Shown here: one piece after another, positions 26,619 through 35,240 of the stretch
Numbering within the stretch: the stretch's first letter is position 1
Layout of the letters: every line of letters starts with the position of its first letter
DNA from: Rhizobium laguerreae
GTDB lineage: Bacteria; Pseudomonadota; Alphaproteobacteria; Rhizobiales; Rhizobiaceae
Assembly: GCF_002008165.1 (NCBI RefSeq)
Contig: NZ_MRDM01000017.1
Span: forward strand, 186,749 to 250,748
DNA length: 64,000 nt
Direction: 5' to 3'
Made by a program: the position numbers and the translations under genes
The notes under the pieces: generated by a model
The model's input: the letters and a program-made list of their open reading frames with translations, nothing else
Database searches by the model: none
What the model was told of the DNA's origin: nothing

Positions 26619-26652
26619 AAGTCCGCTGCGTGAAGAGGCGGCGGGCTTTTTC
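26619..26652 (+). terminator. Rho-independent terminator after pyruvate kinase
   Basis: An 11-bp stem with two G-T wobbles (aagtccgctgc / gcggcgggctt), 8-base loop, runs directly into a T-run (ttttt). Confidence 0.82.
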
Positions 26653-26738
26653 GTTGACGGACTTGCATTGCCAAGCTTGGCGACGCATGCAAGTTTCGCT
26701 CCCTGGAGCTGGACATGCTCCGGGTTCGGAGGAGCATC

Positions 26739-27374
26739 ATGGATATCGTCACGCTTCTGGCTTTTGCAGCCGTTTCTTTTGTCGGCATCGCGACGCCCGG
26801 GCCAACCGTGTTGTTGGCGCTGACCAACGGTTCTCGGCATGGCCTGCGCCGGGCAGTTGCTGGCATGATCGGCGCGGTGCTGTCCGATTTCGTGCTGATC
26901 GGCGCCGTCGCGATCGGGCTCGGTGCGCTGCTCGCTGCATCGGAATTCTGGTTCTCGATGCTGAAATGGGCGGGTGCCGCCTATCTCGCTTTTCTCGGCA
27001 TCATGTTGCTGCGCTCGAAGGGCACGATCGATGCGGCGTTGAAGTCTGGAGCGCCTGCGGGCGCGACTTCGCCCTTCTCGATCGGGCTGAAGAGCTTCAT
27101 GGTCGCGGCGACCAATCCGAAGGGCTACCTGTTCTTCTCAGCCTTCCTGCCACAGTTCATCGACCCGACCCTGTCGCAGGTAACGCAATACACGTTGCTC
27201 GCGCTGGTCTTTGCCGCGCTCGATTTCCTCATCATGTTCGGCTACGCCTTCTTCGGTTCGCAGGCCGTGCGTTTCCTCAAAACCTCCGGCGCCATGTGGC
27301 TGGAGCGGGCCTGCGGTGGCGCGCTGCTGGCGCTTGCCGGCTCGCTGGCATTTTATCGTCGGGCAACCGTCTGA
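26739..27374 (+). CDS. LysE/RhtB family amino-acid exporter
   Basis: 211 residues from ATG 26739, which has GGAGGAG 4 bases upstream. Family pattern: an N-terminal helix ending in GIATPGPTVLLALTNGSRHGLRRA (the LysE PGP motif), five to six membrane helices, and the conserved NPKGYLFFSAFLPQFID in the middle. These proteins export amino acids or derivatives across the inner membrane in exchange for protons. The substrate cannot be told. It converges on the DUF4865 gene with a 2-bp gap. Confidence 0.88.
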   Translation: MDIVTLLAFAAVSFVGIATPGPTVLLALTNGSRHGLRRAVAGMIGAVLSDFVLIGAVAIGLGALLAASEFWFSMLKWAGAAYLAFLGIMLLRSKGTIDAALKSGAPAGATSPFSIGLKSFMVAATNPKGYLFFSAFLPQFIDPTLSQVTQYTLLALVFAALDFLIMFGYAFFGSQAVRFLKTSGAMWLERACGGALLALAGSLAFYRRATV

Positions 27375-27376
27375 GT

Positions 27377-27931
27377 TCAGGGGCGAGCCAGGGATAGGTG
27401 ACCGACGCGATAGGCCCGCGTATGCTCGCCGATTTCCGGAACCTCGCGCCATAGCTTGAAGCGTATTCGCGTCCATGTCGTCGGTTCGAAGCCGGAGACG
27501 GAGGCGAGCGCGCCTGTTGCCATATCTGCATCGGCCTCCGCGCTGTTGGCCCCGCGGAGATCGATGAGCGGCGCATAGGATTCCGTCTGCTGGATATCAC
27601 AGGTGGCGAACTTGGCTGCGGCGATATCAGGCGAGATTTCGGCCTGCCAGACGATCCAGGTTTTGACCTGCGGCCAGCCGAAGGCGCCTGTTAACGCCTC
27701 AAACCCAGGACCGCAAAGGAAGTCGCTTACCCCTTCCGGCGTCTGCCAGAGGTAGAAGGGCGCGTAGAGGTTTTCGCGACTGCCAAATTCACTTTTGCGC
27801 GCTTTGAGATAGGCCTTGAAACCGAGATTGGGAAAGCCGTCGAGCAACGGTCCCTTGTCGCGGATGCGGCGGCCGATGATCGACATGTCGTAATCGGCTG
27901 GCAGGGTGAAGCTGTACTGCATGGCAATCAT
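27377..27931 (-). CDS. DUF4865 family protein
   Basis: 184 residues (MQYSFTLPADYDMSIIGRRIRDKGPLLDGFPNLGFKAYL). The pattern with NLYAPFYLWQTPEGVSDFL and the C-terminal TRIRFKLWREVPEIGEHTRAYRVGHL is the DUF4865 family, probably a ferredoxin-like dimeric fold, often next to tautomerases and LysR regulators. It overlaps the upstream tautomerase stop by ATGA. The reaction is unknown; the setting suggests catabolism or detoxification of a small carbonyl compound. Confidence 0.8.
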   Translation of the reverse strand: MIAMQYSFTLPADYDMSIIGRRIRDKGPLLDGFPNLGFKAYLKARKSEFGSRENLYAPFYLWQTPEGVSDFLCGPGFEALTGAFGWPQVKTWIVWQAEISPDIAAAKFATCDIQQTESYAPLIDLRGANSAEADADMATGALASVSGFEPTTWTRIRFKLWREVPEIGEHTRAYRVGHLSLARP

Positions 27932-28347
27932 TGCCGATCTCCGATTGCACGAAGCCGCCAGTCGGGGTCGGTCATCTGGGCAATGCCATTGCCGAAGGAC
28001 CAGTCTTCCGGTGTACTGGTGCTGATGACGATCATCACGTCCTCGGGCCGGAGGCCCGGTGACTGCGCCAAGAGATCGGCGAGCCGCCGATAGAGCGCCG
28101 CCTTCATCTCGACGGTGCGAGGCCTGCCGATCGTGATCGAGATATAGACGAAGTCGTCCGAGCGCGGGCCGGCGAGATAGCTGCGGTCGAAGATCAATTC
28201 GTTCCCGTCATGCTGATGAATGGCCTGGAAGCGGTCGTTTTCGGGCACGTCGAAGGTCTCGACTAGGGCGCGCTGGATGCTGTCGGCCAGTGCCATGAGG
28301 TAGTCCGGCGACTTGCCTTTGTGAAGGGAAATGCGAACGAAGGGCAT
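27928..28347 (-). CDS. Tautomerase family protein
   Basis: 139 residues from ATG 28347, chosen because it puts Pro2 at the N-terminus (MPFVRISLHKGKSPDYL), the catalytic base of the 4-oxalocrotonate tautomerase/MIF superfamily; the longer open frame would bury it. DRFQAIHQHDGNELIFDRSYL and the VYISITIGRPRTVEMKAALYRRLADLL repeat-like half are typical of the long tautomerases. It probably acts with the overlapping DUF4865 gene and under the divergent LysR regulator. Substrate unknown. Confidence 0.85.
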   Translation of the reverse strand: MPFVRISLHKGKSPDYLMALADSIQRALVETFDVPENDRFQAIHQHDGNELIFDRSYLAGPRSDDFVYISITIGRPRTVEMKAALYRRLADLLAQSPGLRPEDVMIVISTSTPEDWSFGNGIAQMTDPDWRLRAIGDRQ

Positions 28348-28463
28348 CGGGATCTCCATGGTTCAGACCGCGGTCGGCCTTGACAGCAGAACCATCGCAC
28401 GGCACGATGATGCTGAAAATCAGAATTTTATGGATAAACGGTCCTGAAAATCGGGATAATTCA

Positions 28464-29360
28464 ATGCGACGGACGATCTTCGATCTCGACGTGCTTCGAA
28501 CCTTTTCGACCGGCATGGAGCTTGGCAATTTCGCCAAGGCGGCCGCGCGGCTCGGCCGTTCGACCTCTGCAGTCAGCGCGCAGCTGAAGAAGCTGGAGGA
28601 GCAGGCGGGTACGCCGATCTTCCGCAAGGCGGGGCGCGGGCTGGCGTTGACCGATGCCGGCGAGACGATGCTCGGTTATGCCAGGCGGCTGCTGGAACTC
28701 AACGACGAGGCGGCAGCAGCCGTCAACAGCGTCGAGCTGGAAGGCTGGGTGCGGCTCGGCCTGCAGGAGGATTTCGGTGAGAGCCTGCTGCCTGATGTGC
28801 TCGGCCGCTTTGCGCGCGCTCATCCGAAGGTCCGCATTGAAGCGCGGGTGGTGCGCAATGCCGAGCTGCTCGAGCGCGTCACTTCGGGCAAGCTTGATCT
28901 GGCGCTTGCCTGGAGCGATGGCACGCTGACGGCGCATTGCGAGCGGGTCGGCGAAGTGCCGATGCGCTGGATCGGACCTGCCGAGGGGCAGCCGTGCTGG
29001 CAAGCCGTAAGCGGCGAGCCGATACCACTCGCTTCGCTGGAGGCGCCGTGCCTGCTGAGGAATGCAGCGACCAAGGCACTTGATGAGGCGGGCATTTCCT
29101 GGCGGCTCGCCTTCGTCAGTCCCAGTCTCGGCGGTCTCTGGGCCGCGACAGCGGCAGGCCTCGGCCTCACCATCCGCACGCCGATCGGCCTGCCGGCGAA
29201 GGTCCGGCCGCTGGCGCCGGAGACGATCGGCCTGCCGGATTTGCCGAAGCTCGGTCTGGTCCTGCATCGGGCGGAAGCCGAACCGCAGCCGGCTGCCGCC
29301 CGGCTTGCCGAGCTCGTGCTTCAGTCGGTGCATGGCGCGCTGCGCGAGGTGTCGGCTTGA
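28464..29360 (+). CDS. LysR family transcriptional regulator
   Basis: 298 residues from ATG 28464. The winged HTH is at the N-terminus (FDLDVLRTFSTGMELGNFAKAAARLGRSTSAVSAQLKKLEEQAG), followed by the linker helix and a periplasmic-binding-like effector domain (VRLGLQEDFGESLLPDVLGRFARAHPKVRIEARV). The DFGE/LALAWSD blocks recall the AmpR/NodD-like fold but give no ligand. It is divergent from the tautomerase-DUF4865 pair, with a 116-bp shared intergenic region where a LysR site would be expected. It presumably controls that pair. Confidence 0.9.
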   Translation: MRRTIFDLDVLRTFSTGMELGNFAKAAARLGRSTSAVSAQLKKLEEQAGTPIFRKAGRGLALTDAGETMLGYARRLLELNDEAAAAVNSVELEGWVRLGLQEDFGESLLPDVLGRFARAHPKVRIEARVVRNAELLERVTSGKLDLALAWSDGTLTAHCERVGEVPMRWIGPAEGQPCWQAVSGEPIPLASLEAPCLLRNAATKALDEAGISWRLAFVSPSLGGLWAATAAGLGLTIRTPIGLPAKVRPLAPETIGLPDLPKLGLVLHRAEAEPQPAAARLAELVLQSVHGALREVSA

Positions 29361-29408
29361 CATCTCCGGATTGACCCCTCGGGCGCAAGCCTGTAGCCTC
29401 GAACTGCT

Positions 29409-29459
29409 ATGAAGATGTTCACCCTCAATATCGCTTCGGTCTTCTTCTTGAGCCTCTAA
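29409..29459 (+). CDS. Possible 16-codon leader peptide
   Basis: ATG at 29409 opens a 16-codon frame (MKMFTLNIASVFFLSL) ending in TAA at 29457, immediately before a strongly base-pairing segment and 130 bp before the dioxygenase gene. It is hydrophobic with three Phe and three Leu. There is no strong Shine-Dalgarno (gaactgct precedes it). Its position directly in front of structured RNA makes a regulatory leader possible; the evidence is thin. Confidence 0.3.
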   Translation: MKMFTLNIASVFFLSL

Positions 29460-29562
29460 GGGCTCTGCCTTCGGGCATCAGAAGATGCGGCCGCTGACAG
29501 CCTTCGTGGCTGTGCGTTGCCGTGAACTGTAACCACCCTGCATCTGGCCAAGGAAAGAGCCA
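29460..29562 (+). ncRNA. Candidate structured 5' leader RNA upstream of the PhyH-type dioxygenase
   Basis: A closing helix GGCTCT (29461-29466)/AGAGCC (29556-29561) encloses a UUCG hairpin GCCTTCGGGC (29467-29476), a second helix AGATGC (29483-29488)/GCATCT (29540-29545) and a hairpin ACAGCC-ttcgt-GGCTGT (29497-29513). An alternative hairpin GCATC-agaa-GATGC (29475-29488) excludes both the UUCG hairpin and the second helix, which would suit a switch. Nothing like a terminator follows. I do not match it to a named riboswitch class. Confidence 0.45.
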
Positions 29563-29589
29563 GCAGGTTTGGCGATAGAGAGATTTTTC

Positions 29590-30396
29590 ATGACAGCAGA
29601 TGTTTACCCGCCGGCACTGAGTGCCGCGCAGATCGAGCGATTCATCGATGACGGTTTCGTCAGGATCGACGACGCTTTTCCCCGCGAATTGGCCATGGAA
29701 GCTCGTGCCATCATGTGGCGCGATATTCCTTTCGATGCGGATGATCCAAGGACGTGGACGCAGCCCGTCGTGCGGCTTGCCGGTTATGGCGGCGGGCCTT
29801 TCGAGAAAGCCGTCAACATGCAGGTATTGCATTCGGCCTTCGACCAGCTCGTCGGCAAAGGACGCTGGGTGCCGCGCAATGGGCTTGGCAGTTTCCCGGT
29901 GCGCTTTCCCCATCGCGATGATCCAGGCGATGCCGGATGGCATGTCGACCTCAGCTTTCCCGGCGAGGATTCCAATCCGGATGAGCAGCGGGACTTTTCC
30001 GCCTGGCGGGTGAACATCACCTCGCGCGGCCGGGCGCTGCTGATGCTCTTCCTGTTCTCAGATGTCGGGGAGGAGGACGCGCCGACCCGGATCCGCGTCG
30101 GATCGCACAAGGATATCGCCCGCCTTCTTGAACCGGCGGGCGATGCAGGGATGGCCCACCTCTGGCTGGAGCGTGTCGGGGAGGAGCGGCCGCTGGCGTT
30201 GGCGACAGGACGGGCTGGCACGGTCTATCTGTGCCATCCGTTCCTCATCCATGCAGCGCAGATGCACCGCGGCAAGCAGCCCCGTTTCATGGCGCAGCCG
30301 GGCCTTGCACCTTCCGAACCACTTCGGCTCGAACGGGAGGACGGCGCCTATTCGCCGGTCGAGACGGCGATCCGCCGGGCGCTTCAAGAGCGGTAA
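29590..30396 (+). CDS. Phytanoyl-CoA dioxygenase (PhyH) family protein
   Basis: 268 residues from ATG 29590 (GAGAG 8 bases upstream). A non-haem Fe(II)/2-oxoglutarate oxygenase: the HxD pair is His118-Asp120 in GWHVDLSFPGE, the distal His lies in HPFLIHAAQMHRGKQPRF, and the Arg that binds 2-oxoglutarate is probably in the same RGKQPRF block. The N-terminus SAAQIERFIDDGFVRIDDAFP is the usual PhyH opening. Substrate unknown. It is preceded by a candidate structured leader, so control at RNA level is possible. Confidence 0.85.
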   Translation: MTADVYPPALSAAQIERFIDDGFVRIDDAFPRELAMEARAIMWRDIPFDADDPRTWTQPVVRLAGYGGGPFEKAVNMQVLHSAFDQLVGKGRWVPRNGLGSFPVRFPHRDDPGDAGWHVDLSFPGEDSNPDEQRDFSAWRVNITSRGRALLMLFLFSDVGEEDAPTRIRVGSHKDIARLLEPAGDAGMAHLWLERVGEERPLALATGRAGTVYLCHPFLIHAAQMHRGKQPRFMAQPGLAPSEPLRLEREDGAYSPVETAIRRALQER

Positions 30397-30435
30397 CGAG
30401 AACAGGATGCGTCCTGCCGTCGCAGGCTGGATGTA

Positions 30436-31386
30436 TCACATCTGCAGCTCCTGCAGGGCGGCGCGCCGAATTGCCTGCGGCGGCTGGCCGAAAGCGCGAA
30501 GAAAGGCGCGGCGCATGCGCTCGCGATCGGCAAAGCCTGTTTCGCGGGCAACGACATCGATCGGGTGGCGGCCCTGCTCCATCATCAGCCGGGCCGCTTC
30601 CAACCGCAGGTTCTCGACGGCCTTGGCCGGCGATTGGCCGGTTTCAGCGCGGAAGGCGCGGCTGAACTGGCGGGGGCTAAGATGGGCCGCTTCCGCCAAC
30701 TCCTCGACTGAAAGCGCCGATTTCAGATTGCTGCGGGCGTGGGCGAGCGCCTTCTGGATGCGGTCCGATTTGGGCTCCAGTTCCAGAAGGGCGGAAAATT
30801 GTGACTGGCCACCGGCGCGGCGGTGATAGACGACAAGCATGCGGGCAACGGCGCGCGCCACTTCAATACCTTGATCCTTCTCGACCATCGCCAAAGCCAG
30901 ATCGAGACCGGCCGTCATGCCGGCGGACGTCCAGACGGAACCGTCGATGATGAAGATCCGGTCTTCCTCCATCTTTATTTTGGGATAGCGGCTTTGCAGT
31001 TCGCGCGAGACATACCAGTGCGTCGTTGCGCGGCGTCCGTCAAGGATGCCGGCTTCGGCAAGAAAGAAGGCGCCGGTGCAGATCGAGGCCAGGCGACGTG
31101 TGGCGGGCAAGGCGGCGCGGACGAAGTCGGTTTCCGCCGCATTCGGCAGTCTGATGCCGGGCGCTCCCGCCACGATCAGCGTGTCGAGGGCTAGGTCCCC
31201 AAAGGCCTCCGTCTCCATCGCCATGCCAAGCGAGTTGGCAATTGGCCCGCCATGTTCGGAGAGATAGTGGACCTCGTAAACCTTTTCCTCGAGTTCGATA
31301 TTGGCGAACTCGAAGGCCGAGACGGCAGCCAGGCTCATGATCTGGAAGCCGGGATAGAGAAGAAAGCCGACGTGCTGCATGACCAT
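30436..31386 (-). CDS. GlxA-type AraC regulator with DJ-1/PfpI domain
   Basis: 316 residues. Residues about 1-185 form a DJ-1/PfpI-like domain (VGFLLYPGFQIMSLAAVSAFEFAN; nucleophile-elbow Cys in ICTGAFFLAEAGILDGRRATTHW). Residues about 215-312 form the AraC/XylS DNA-binding domain with two HTHs (LSVEELAEAAHLSPRQFSRAFRAETG; PIDVVARETGFADRERMRRAFLRAFGQPP). The first ATG has an in-frame second ATG two codons on. It is divergent from an SDR gene, the likely target. Related proteins regulate amine or carnitine catabolism; the inducer here is unknown. Confidence 0.9.
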   Translation of the reverse strand: MVMQHVGFLLYPGFQIMSLAAVSAFEFANIELEEKVYEVHYLSEHGGPIANSLGMAMETEAFGDLALDTLIVAGAPGIRLPNAAETDFVRAALPATRRLASICTGAFFLAEAGILDGRRATTHWYVSRELQSRYPKIKMEEDRIFIIDGSVWTSAGMTAGLDLALAMVEKDQGIEVARAVARMLVVYHRRAGGQSQFSALLELEPKSDRIQKALAHARSNLKSALSVEELAEAAHLSPRQFSRAFRAETGQSPAKAVENLRLEAARLMMEQGRHPIDVVARETGFADRERMRRAFLRAFGQPPQAIRRAALQELQM

Positions 31387-31507
31387 CGCGTCCTGAAATG
31401 ATTATGTCCTGAAAGGTGGTATATATGACATTTGAGACATTCGCAATCGGACGTAAAACTCTCCTCAAGCGCAGGGCATCGGGCCGGCGTATTCATGGAG
31501 ACGGATC

Positions 31508-32305
31508 ATGACACAGGAACATAAGGGCACGGCTCTGGTAACCGGCGCATCCTCGGGCATCGGCGCGATCTATGCCCATAGGCTGGCGAAGCAGGGTTAC
31601 GATCTCATCATCGTCGCCCGCAACGGCGAGCGGCTGCAGGCGCTGGCAAGTCGGTTGAGTGATGAGACCGGACGGACCGTCGAGACTGTCGTCGCCGATC
31701 TCGGCAACAGGGCCGGCCTAGCTCGCGTCGAACGCGTGCTGAAGGAAGATCGGAGCATCACACTTCTCGTCAACAATGCCGGTTTCGGCGGGACGGCGCC
31801 GCTGCTTGCCGCCGATGTCGACAAGATGCAGGAAATGATCGAACTCAACGTCACGGCGCTGATGCGGCTGACCTATGCCGCTGTTCCTGGCTTCGTTGCG
31901 CGTGGCGGCGGTACGATCATCAACATTGCGTCTATTGTCGCGATCGCACCGGAACTCTTGAACGGCGTTTATGGCGGTACGAAAGCCTTCGTGCTCGCCT
32001 TCAGCCAATCGCTGAAGCATGAGCTGGCGGAGAAGAACATTCGCATCCAGGCAGTTCTGCCCGGTGCCACGGCAACGGAATTCTGGGGCATTGCCGGCAC
32101 GCCAGTCGAACACCTGCCCAATGAGATCGTAATGTCGGCGGAGGATATGGTCGATGCGTCGCTCGCAGGCCTCGGGCAGGGCGAATTCGCGACCATTCCG
32201 TCGCTCGAGGATGCCGGTCTGCTTGCCGCCTATGAGCAGGCGCGCGAGGCGCTGATGCCGAACCTGTCTCGCAGCGTGCCGGCGAAACGCTACAAGATCG
32301 CCTGA
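31508..32305 (+). CDS. SDR family NAD(P)-dependent oxidoreductase
   Basis: 265 residues. Rossmann motif ALVTGASSGIGAIYAHRLA, NNAG in LLVNNAGFGG, and the catalytic Tyr-x-x-x-Lys in NGVYGGTKAFVLAF, with IINIASIVA carrying the catalytic serine region. Classical SDR length. The Asp/Arg pattern after the first strand (IIVARNGERLQAL) favours NADP. It is divergent from the GlxA-type regulator, 121 bp apart, and the next gene (threonine dehydratase) converges on it. Substrate unknown. Confidence 0.88.
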   Translation: MTQEHKGTALVTGASSGIGAIYAHRLAKQGYDLIIVARNGERLQALASRLSDETGRTVETVVADLGNRAGLARVERVLKEDRSITLLVNNAGFGGTAPLLAADVDKMQEMIELNVTALMRLTYAAVPGFVARGGGTIINIASIVAIAPELLNGVYGGTKAFVLAFSQSLKHELAEKNIRIQAVLPGATATEFWGIAGTPVEHLPNEIVMSAEDMVDASLAGLGQGEFATIPSLEDAGLLAAYEQAREALMPNLSRSVPAKRYKIA

Positions 32306-32320
32306 CCTTAAAAGATAGAA

Positions 32321-32348
32321 ACCATCCGCTGCTACTGCTGCGGATGGT
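32321..32348. other. Stem-loop between convergent SDR and threonine dehydratase genes
   Basis: A perfect 9-bp stem (accatccgc / gcggatggt) with a 10-base loop lies between the two gene ends. T-runs are weak on both sides, so a shared terminator is likely but not certain. Confidence 0.5.
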
Positions 32349-32373
32349 CAACGGCGTTCATTTGCAACGATAT

Positions 32374-33348
32374 TTAGCCGAACCGTTCCAGAGCCATGGC
32401 GAAGATATCGGCATCGACATTGCCGCCCGAGGTGACGGCGACGATCGTGTCGCTTTCCAGGGCGTCGCCATGGAAGAGGGCGGCGGCAAGCGCCACGGCG
32501 CCGCCGGGCTCGACGACGATCTTCAGCCGTGTGAAGGCGAGCGCCATGGCGTGCAGTGCCTCCTCGTCGGTGACGACGATGCCGGCGCCGGCGAGACGCT
32601 TGAGGATCGGGAAAGTGATATTGCCGGGTTGCGGCGTGACGATTGCATCGCAGATCGAGCCTGATACCGACGTGTTGCGTTCGATCTTGCCGGAGGCGAG
32701 CGAGCGGGTGGTGTCGTCGAAATCCTTGGGCTCGCAGGGGCGGACGCGAAAGCCGGGGGCGCTCGCTTCGAGGGCGAGCGCAATGCCTGAGGTCAATCCG
32801 CCGCCGCCGCAGGGAACGAGAACTTCGGCTGATGTCACGCCTTCCTCTTCCGCCTGTTCGGAGATTTCGAGACCGGTCGTGCCCTGACCGGCGATGACCA
32901 GCGGTTCGTCGAAGGGCTTGATCAGCGTCAGGCCGCGCTCGGCCGAAAGCCTGGCGCCGATCTCGTCGCGATCCTCATTGACGCGGTCGTAGAGCACCAC
33001 TTCGGCGCCGAAGGCGCGGGTGTTGGCAATCTTCAGCTTCGGCGCATCGCTCGGCATGATGATGACGGAGGGGATATTGTGCAGCTTGGCCGCAAGCGCA
33101 ACGCCCTGGGCGTGGTTGCCGGAGGAGAAGGCGATGACGCCCTTCGAACGCACCGCAGCATCGAGGCCGGAGACGGCCGACCAGCCGCCGCGAAACTTGA
33201 ACGAGCCGGAATGCTGCAGACATTCCGCTTTCACGAACAGACGCCGGCCGGCAATCTCATTCAAAAAAGGAGAGGAGAGAAGCGGCGTGCGCCTTGCATG
33301 ACCGCGCAGACGGGCGCGGGCTGCGACAATCATTTCAATGCTGGCCAT
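32374..33348 (-). CDS. Threonine/serine dehydratase (PLP fold type II)
   Basis: 324 residues from ATG 33348. PLP lysine in the motif HSGSFKFRGGWSAVSGL, phosphate-binding glycine loop PCGGGGLTSGIALALE, and SSGNHAQGVALAAKL are all typical of threonine dehydratase/serine racemase type proteins. There is no C-terminal ACT regulatory domain, so this is the short catabolic-type enzyme rather than biosynthetic IlvA. It deaminates L-threonine or L-serine to the keto acid, or may be a racemase or hydroxyaspartate dehydratase; sequence alone does not choose. Confidence 0.87.
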   Translation of the reverse strand: MASIEMIVAARARLRGHARRTPLLSSPFLNEIAGRRLFVKAECLQHSGSFKFRGGWSAVSGLDAAVRSKGVIAFSSGNHAQGVALAAKLHNIPSVIIMPSDAPKLKIANTRAFGAEVVLYDRVNEDRDEIGARLSAERGLTLIKPFDEPLVIAGQGTTGLEISEQAEEEGVTSAEVLVPCGGGGLTSGIALALEASAPGFRVRPCEPKDFDDTTRSLASGKIERNTSVSGSICDAIVTPQPGNITFPILKRLAGAGIVVTDEEALHAMALAFTRLKIVVEPGGAVALAAALFHGDALESDTIVAVTSGGNVDADIFAMALERFG

Positions 33349-33503
33349 TCGGGAATCTTTCTGCTTGCGGGTTCGCCCATGCATAGGGCGCGGCAGGCCA
33401 ATTGTGAACGGCGACTTTGTCACGGTGACATGAATGGTGCCACCGCTGCTTCTCGAGCCGCGTTGCGCTTCCGCCGACCGTTTGATCAGGCGATCCCGAA
33501 GCG

Positions 33504-35240
33504 TCAGTAGCCGCTTGCAGACCCTTCCGTTGCGCGGCTGTCCATGGCGCCGTTATACCGGGCGCCGCCGCCCTTAGCGATGGCGGCAAGGCTCTTGCCG
33601 CCGACGAGGATGCCGGCGGCCTGGCCCCATTGCGGCGTGTCGTTGCCGCCGTCGAAGCTGTAGCCCATGGCGGCGAGCGTCTTTTCCGTATCCGGCGAAA
33701 GCGCATAAGGTTCGAGAAAGACCTTGTCGGGCTGCCATTGGTGGTGGAGACGCGGGGCATTGACCGCCTGACTGATATCCATGCCGAAATCGACGACATT
33801 GAGGATCGCCTCCAGCGTGATGGTGATGATGCGCGAGCCGCCGGGGCTGCCGATGACCATGAAGGGCTTGTCGTCCCGGGTGACGATCGTCGGGCTCATC
33901 GAGGAAAGCGGCGTCTTCTTCGGGGCGATGGCATTGGCCTCGCCCTGCACCAGTCCGTAGAGGTTCGGCACGCCGGGCTTGGAGGTGAAGTCGTCCATCT
34001 CGTTATTGAGCAGCACACCGGTGCCGGGCGCTACGACCGCGGCACCGAAGGAGCCATTCAGCGTATAGGTGACGGCGACCGCATTGCCCTCGTCGTCGAT
34101 GATCGAATAATGCGTGGTCTCGGTGCTTTCCTTGCCGCCGAGCGGCTTCAGGTTCGCCGAGGTGCCGGCCTTGTAAGGGTCGATCTTGGCGGCGATCTCC
34201 AAAGCATACTTCTTATCGAGCAGCTTTGTGATCGGGTTCTCAACGAAATCGGGATCGCCGAGTGCAGCATTGCGGTCGACATAGGCATAGCGCATCGCCT
34301 CGACCATGATGTGCACGGTTTCGGCCGAGTTATAGCCGAGATAGGAAAGCGGATATCCTTCCAGAACGTTGAGGATCTCGCAGATGATGACGCCGCCGGA
34401 AGACGGCGGCGGCGAGGAGATGATGTCGTAGCCGCGGTAATTGCACTCGATCGGCTTCAGCTCGCGCACGGCATATTGCTCAAAATCCTCCTTGGCGAGG
34501 ATGCCGCCCTTGGCCTGGCTCGCCTTGACGATCGCCTCGGCGGGTGCCGACTTGTAGAAGGCGTCGGGACCTTTTTCGGAAATGCCTGCAAGGACTGCGG
34601 CAAGATCCGGCTGCTGGAGTTTTTCGCCGGATGCATAGGGTTTACCATCCGCTTTCAGGAAGATCTTTGCCGTGGCTTCATCCTTGGCGAGGCGTTTGGC
34701 GTTGCTGGCGAAACTTGCCGCGTCGCCCTGTTCCAGCGTGAAACCTTCCTTGGCGAAGCGGAGTGCCGGCGCGATCAGTTCTTCGCGCGACTTGGTGCCG
34801 TATTTCTCGCGCGCGGTCTCGAAGCCCATGACGGAGCCCGGCACGCCTACGGCAAGATACCCGTCGAGGCTGGCACGCGGCACGATATCGCCCTTGGCGT
34901 CGAGATACATCGTCTTCGTTGCGGCAAGCGGCGCGCGTTCGCGGAAATCGAGGAAGGTCTTGGTGCCATCCTTCAGGCGGATGGTCATGAAGCCGCCACC
35001 GCCGAGATTGCCGGCCGAGGGATAGACAACCGCCAGCGCATAACCGACGGCGACCGCCGCATCGACAGCATTGCCGCCGCCTTTCAGCACCTCGACGCCG
35101 ACATCGGTCGCCAGATGCTGGGCGGTGACGACCATGCCGTGCTCGGCTTCGACGGGTGCAGGCGAGGCGGCAAAAGCCGAGGTCACGCTCAGCGACAATG
35201 CTGATATGACGGAGATCGTCCCGATATGCAGGCGGCCCAT
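33504..35240 (-). CDS. ggt: Gamma-glutamyltransferase
   Basis: 578 residues from ATG 35240 with AGGAGGGG about 8 bases upstream; the longer frame buries the signal peptide (ISVISALSLSVTSAFAASPAP). N-terminal heavy-chain part begins AEHGMVVTAQHLATDVGVEVLKGGGNAVDAAVA. The autoprocessing/catalytic threonine lies in STETTHYSIIDDEGNAVAVTYTLN, and GSPGGSRIITITLE follows in the light chain. Periplasmic enzyme that cleaves glutathione and other gamma-glutamyl compounds. Normal length. Monocistronic; 155 bp downstream is the threonine dehydratase gene on the same strand. Confidence 0.93.
   Translation of the reverse strand: MGRLHIGTISVISALSLSVTSAFAASPAPVEAEHGMVVTAQHLATDVGVEVLKGGGNAVDAAVAVGYALAVVYPSAGNLGGGGFMTIRLKDGTKTFLDFRERAPLAATKTMYLDAKGDIVPRASLDGYLAVGVPGSVMGFETAREKYGTKSREELIAPALRFAKEGFTLEQGDAASFASNAKRLAKDEATAKIFLKADGKPYASGEKLQQPDLAAVLAGISEKGPDAFYKSAPAEAIVKASQAKGGILAKEDFEQYAVRELKPIECNYRGYDIISSPPPSSGGVIICEILNVLEGYPLSYLGYNSAETVHIMVEAMRYAYVDRNAALGDPDFVENPITKLLDKKYALEIAAKIDPYKAGTSANLKPLGGKESTETTHYSIIDDEGNAVAVTYTLNGSFGAAVVAPGTGVLLNNEMDDFTSKPGVPNLYGLVQGEANAIAPKKTPLSSMSPTIVTRDDKPFMVIGSPGGSRIITITLEAILNVVDFGMDISQAVNAPRLHHQWQPDKVFLEPYALSPDTEKTLAAMGYSFDGGNDTPQWGQAAGILVGGKSLAAIAKGGGARYNGAMDSRATEGSASGY

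Noticed and set aside
31389..31440. Repeated tcctgaaa (31391, 31407) between the GlxA-type gene and the SDR gene as an AraC operator
   Set aside because: Only 8 bases and two copies; spacing of 16 bp is suggestive but too little to claim a site.
33630..35204. 524-codon plus-strand open frame opposite ggt
   Set aside because: Antisense shadow of a well-supported gamma-glutamyltransferase gene.
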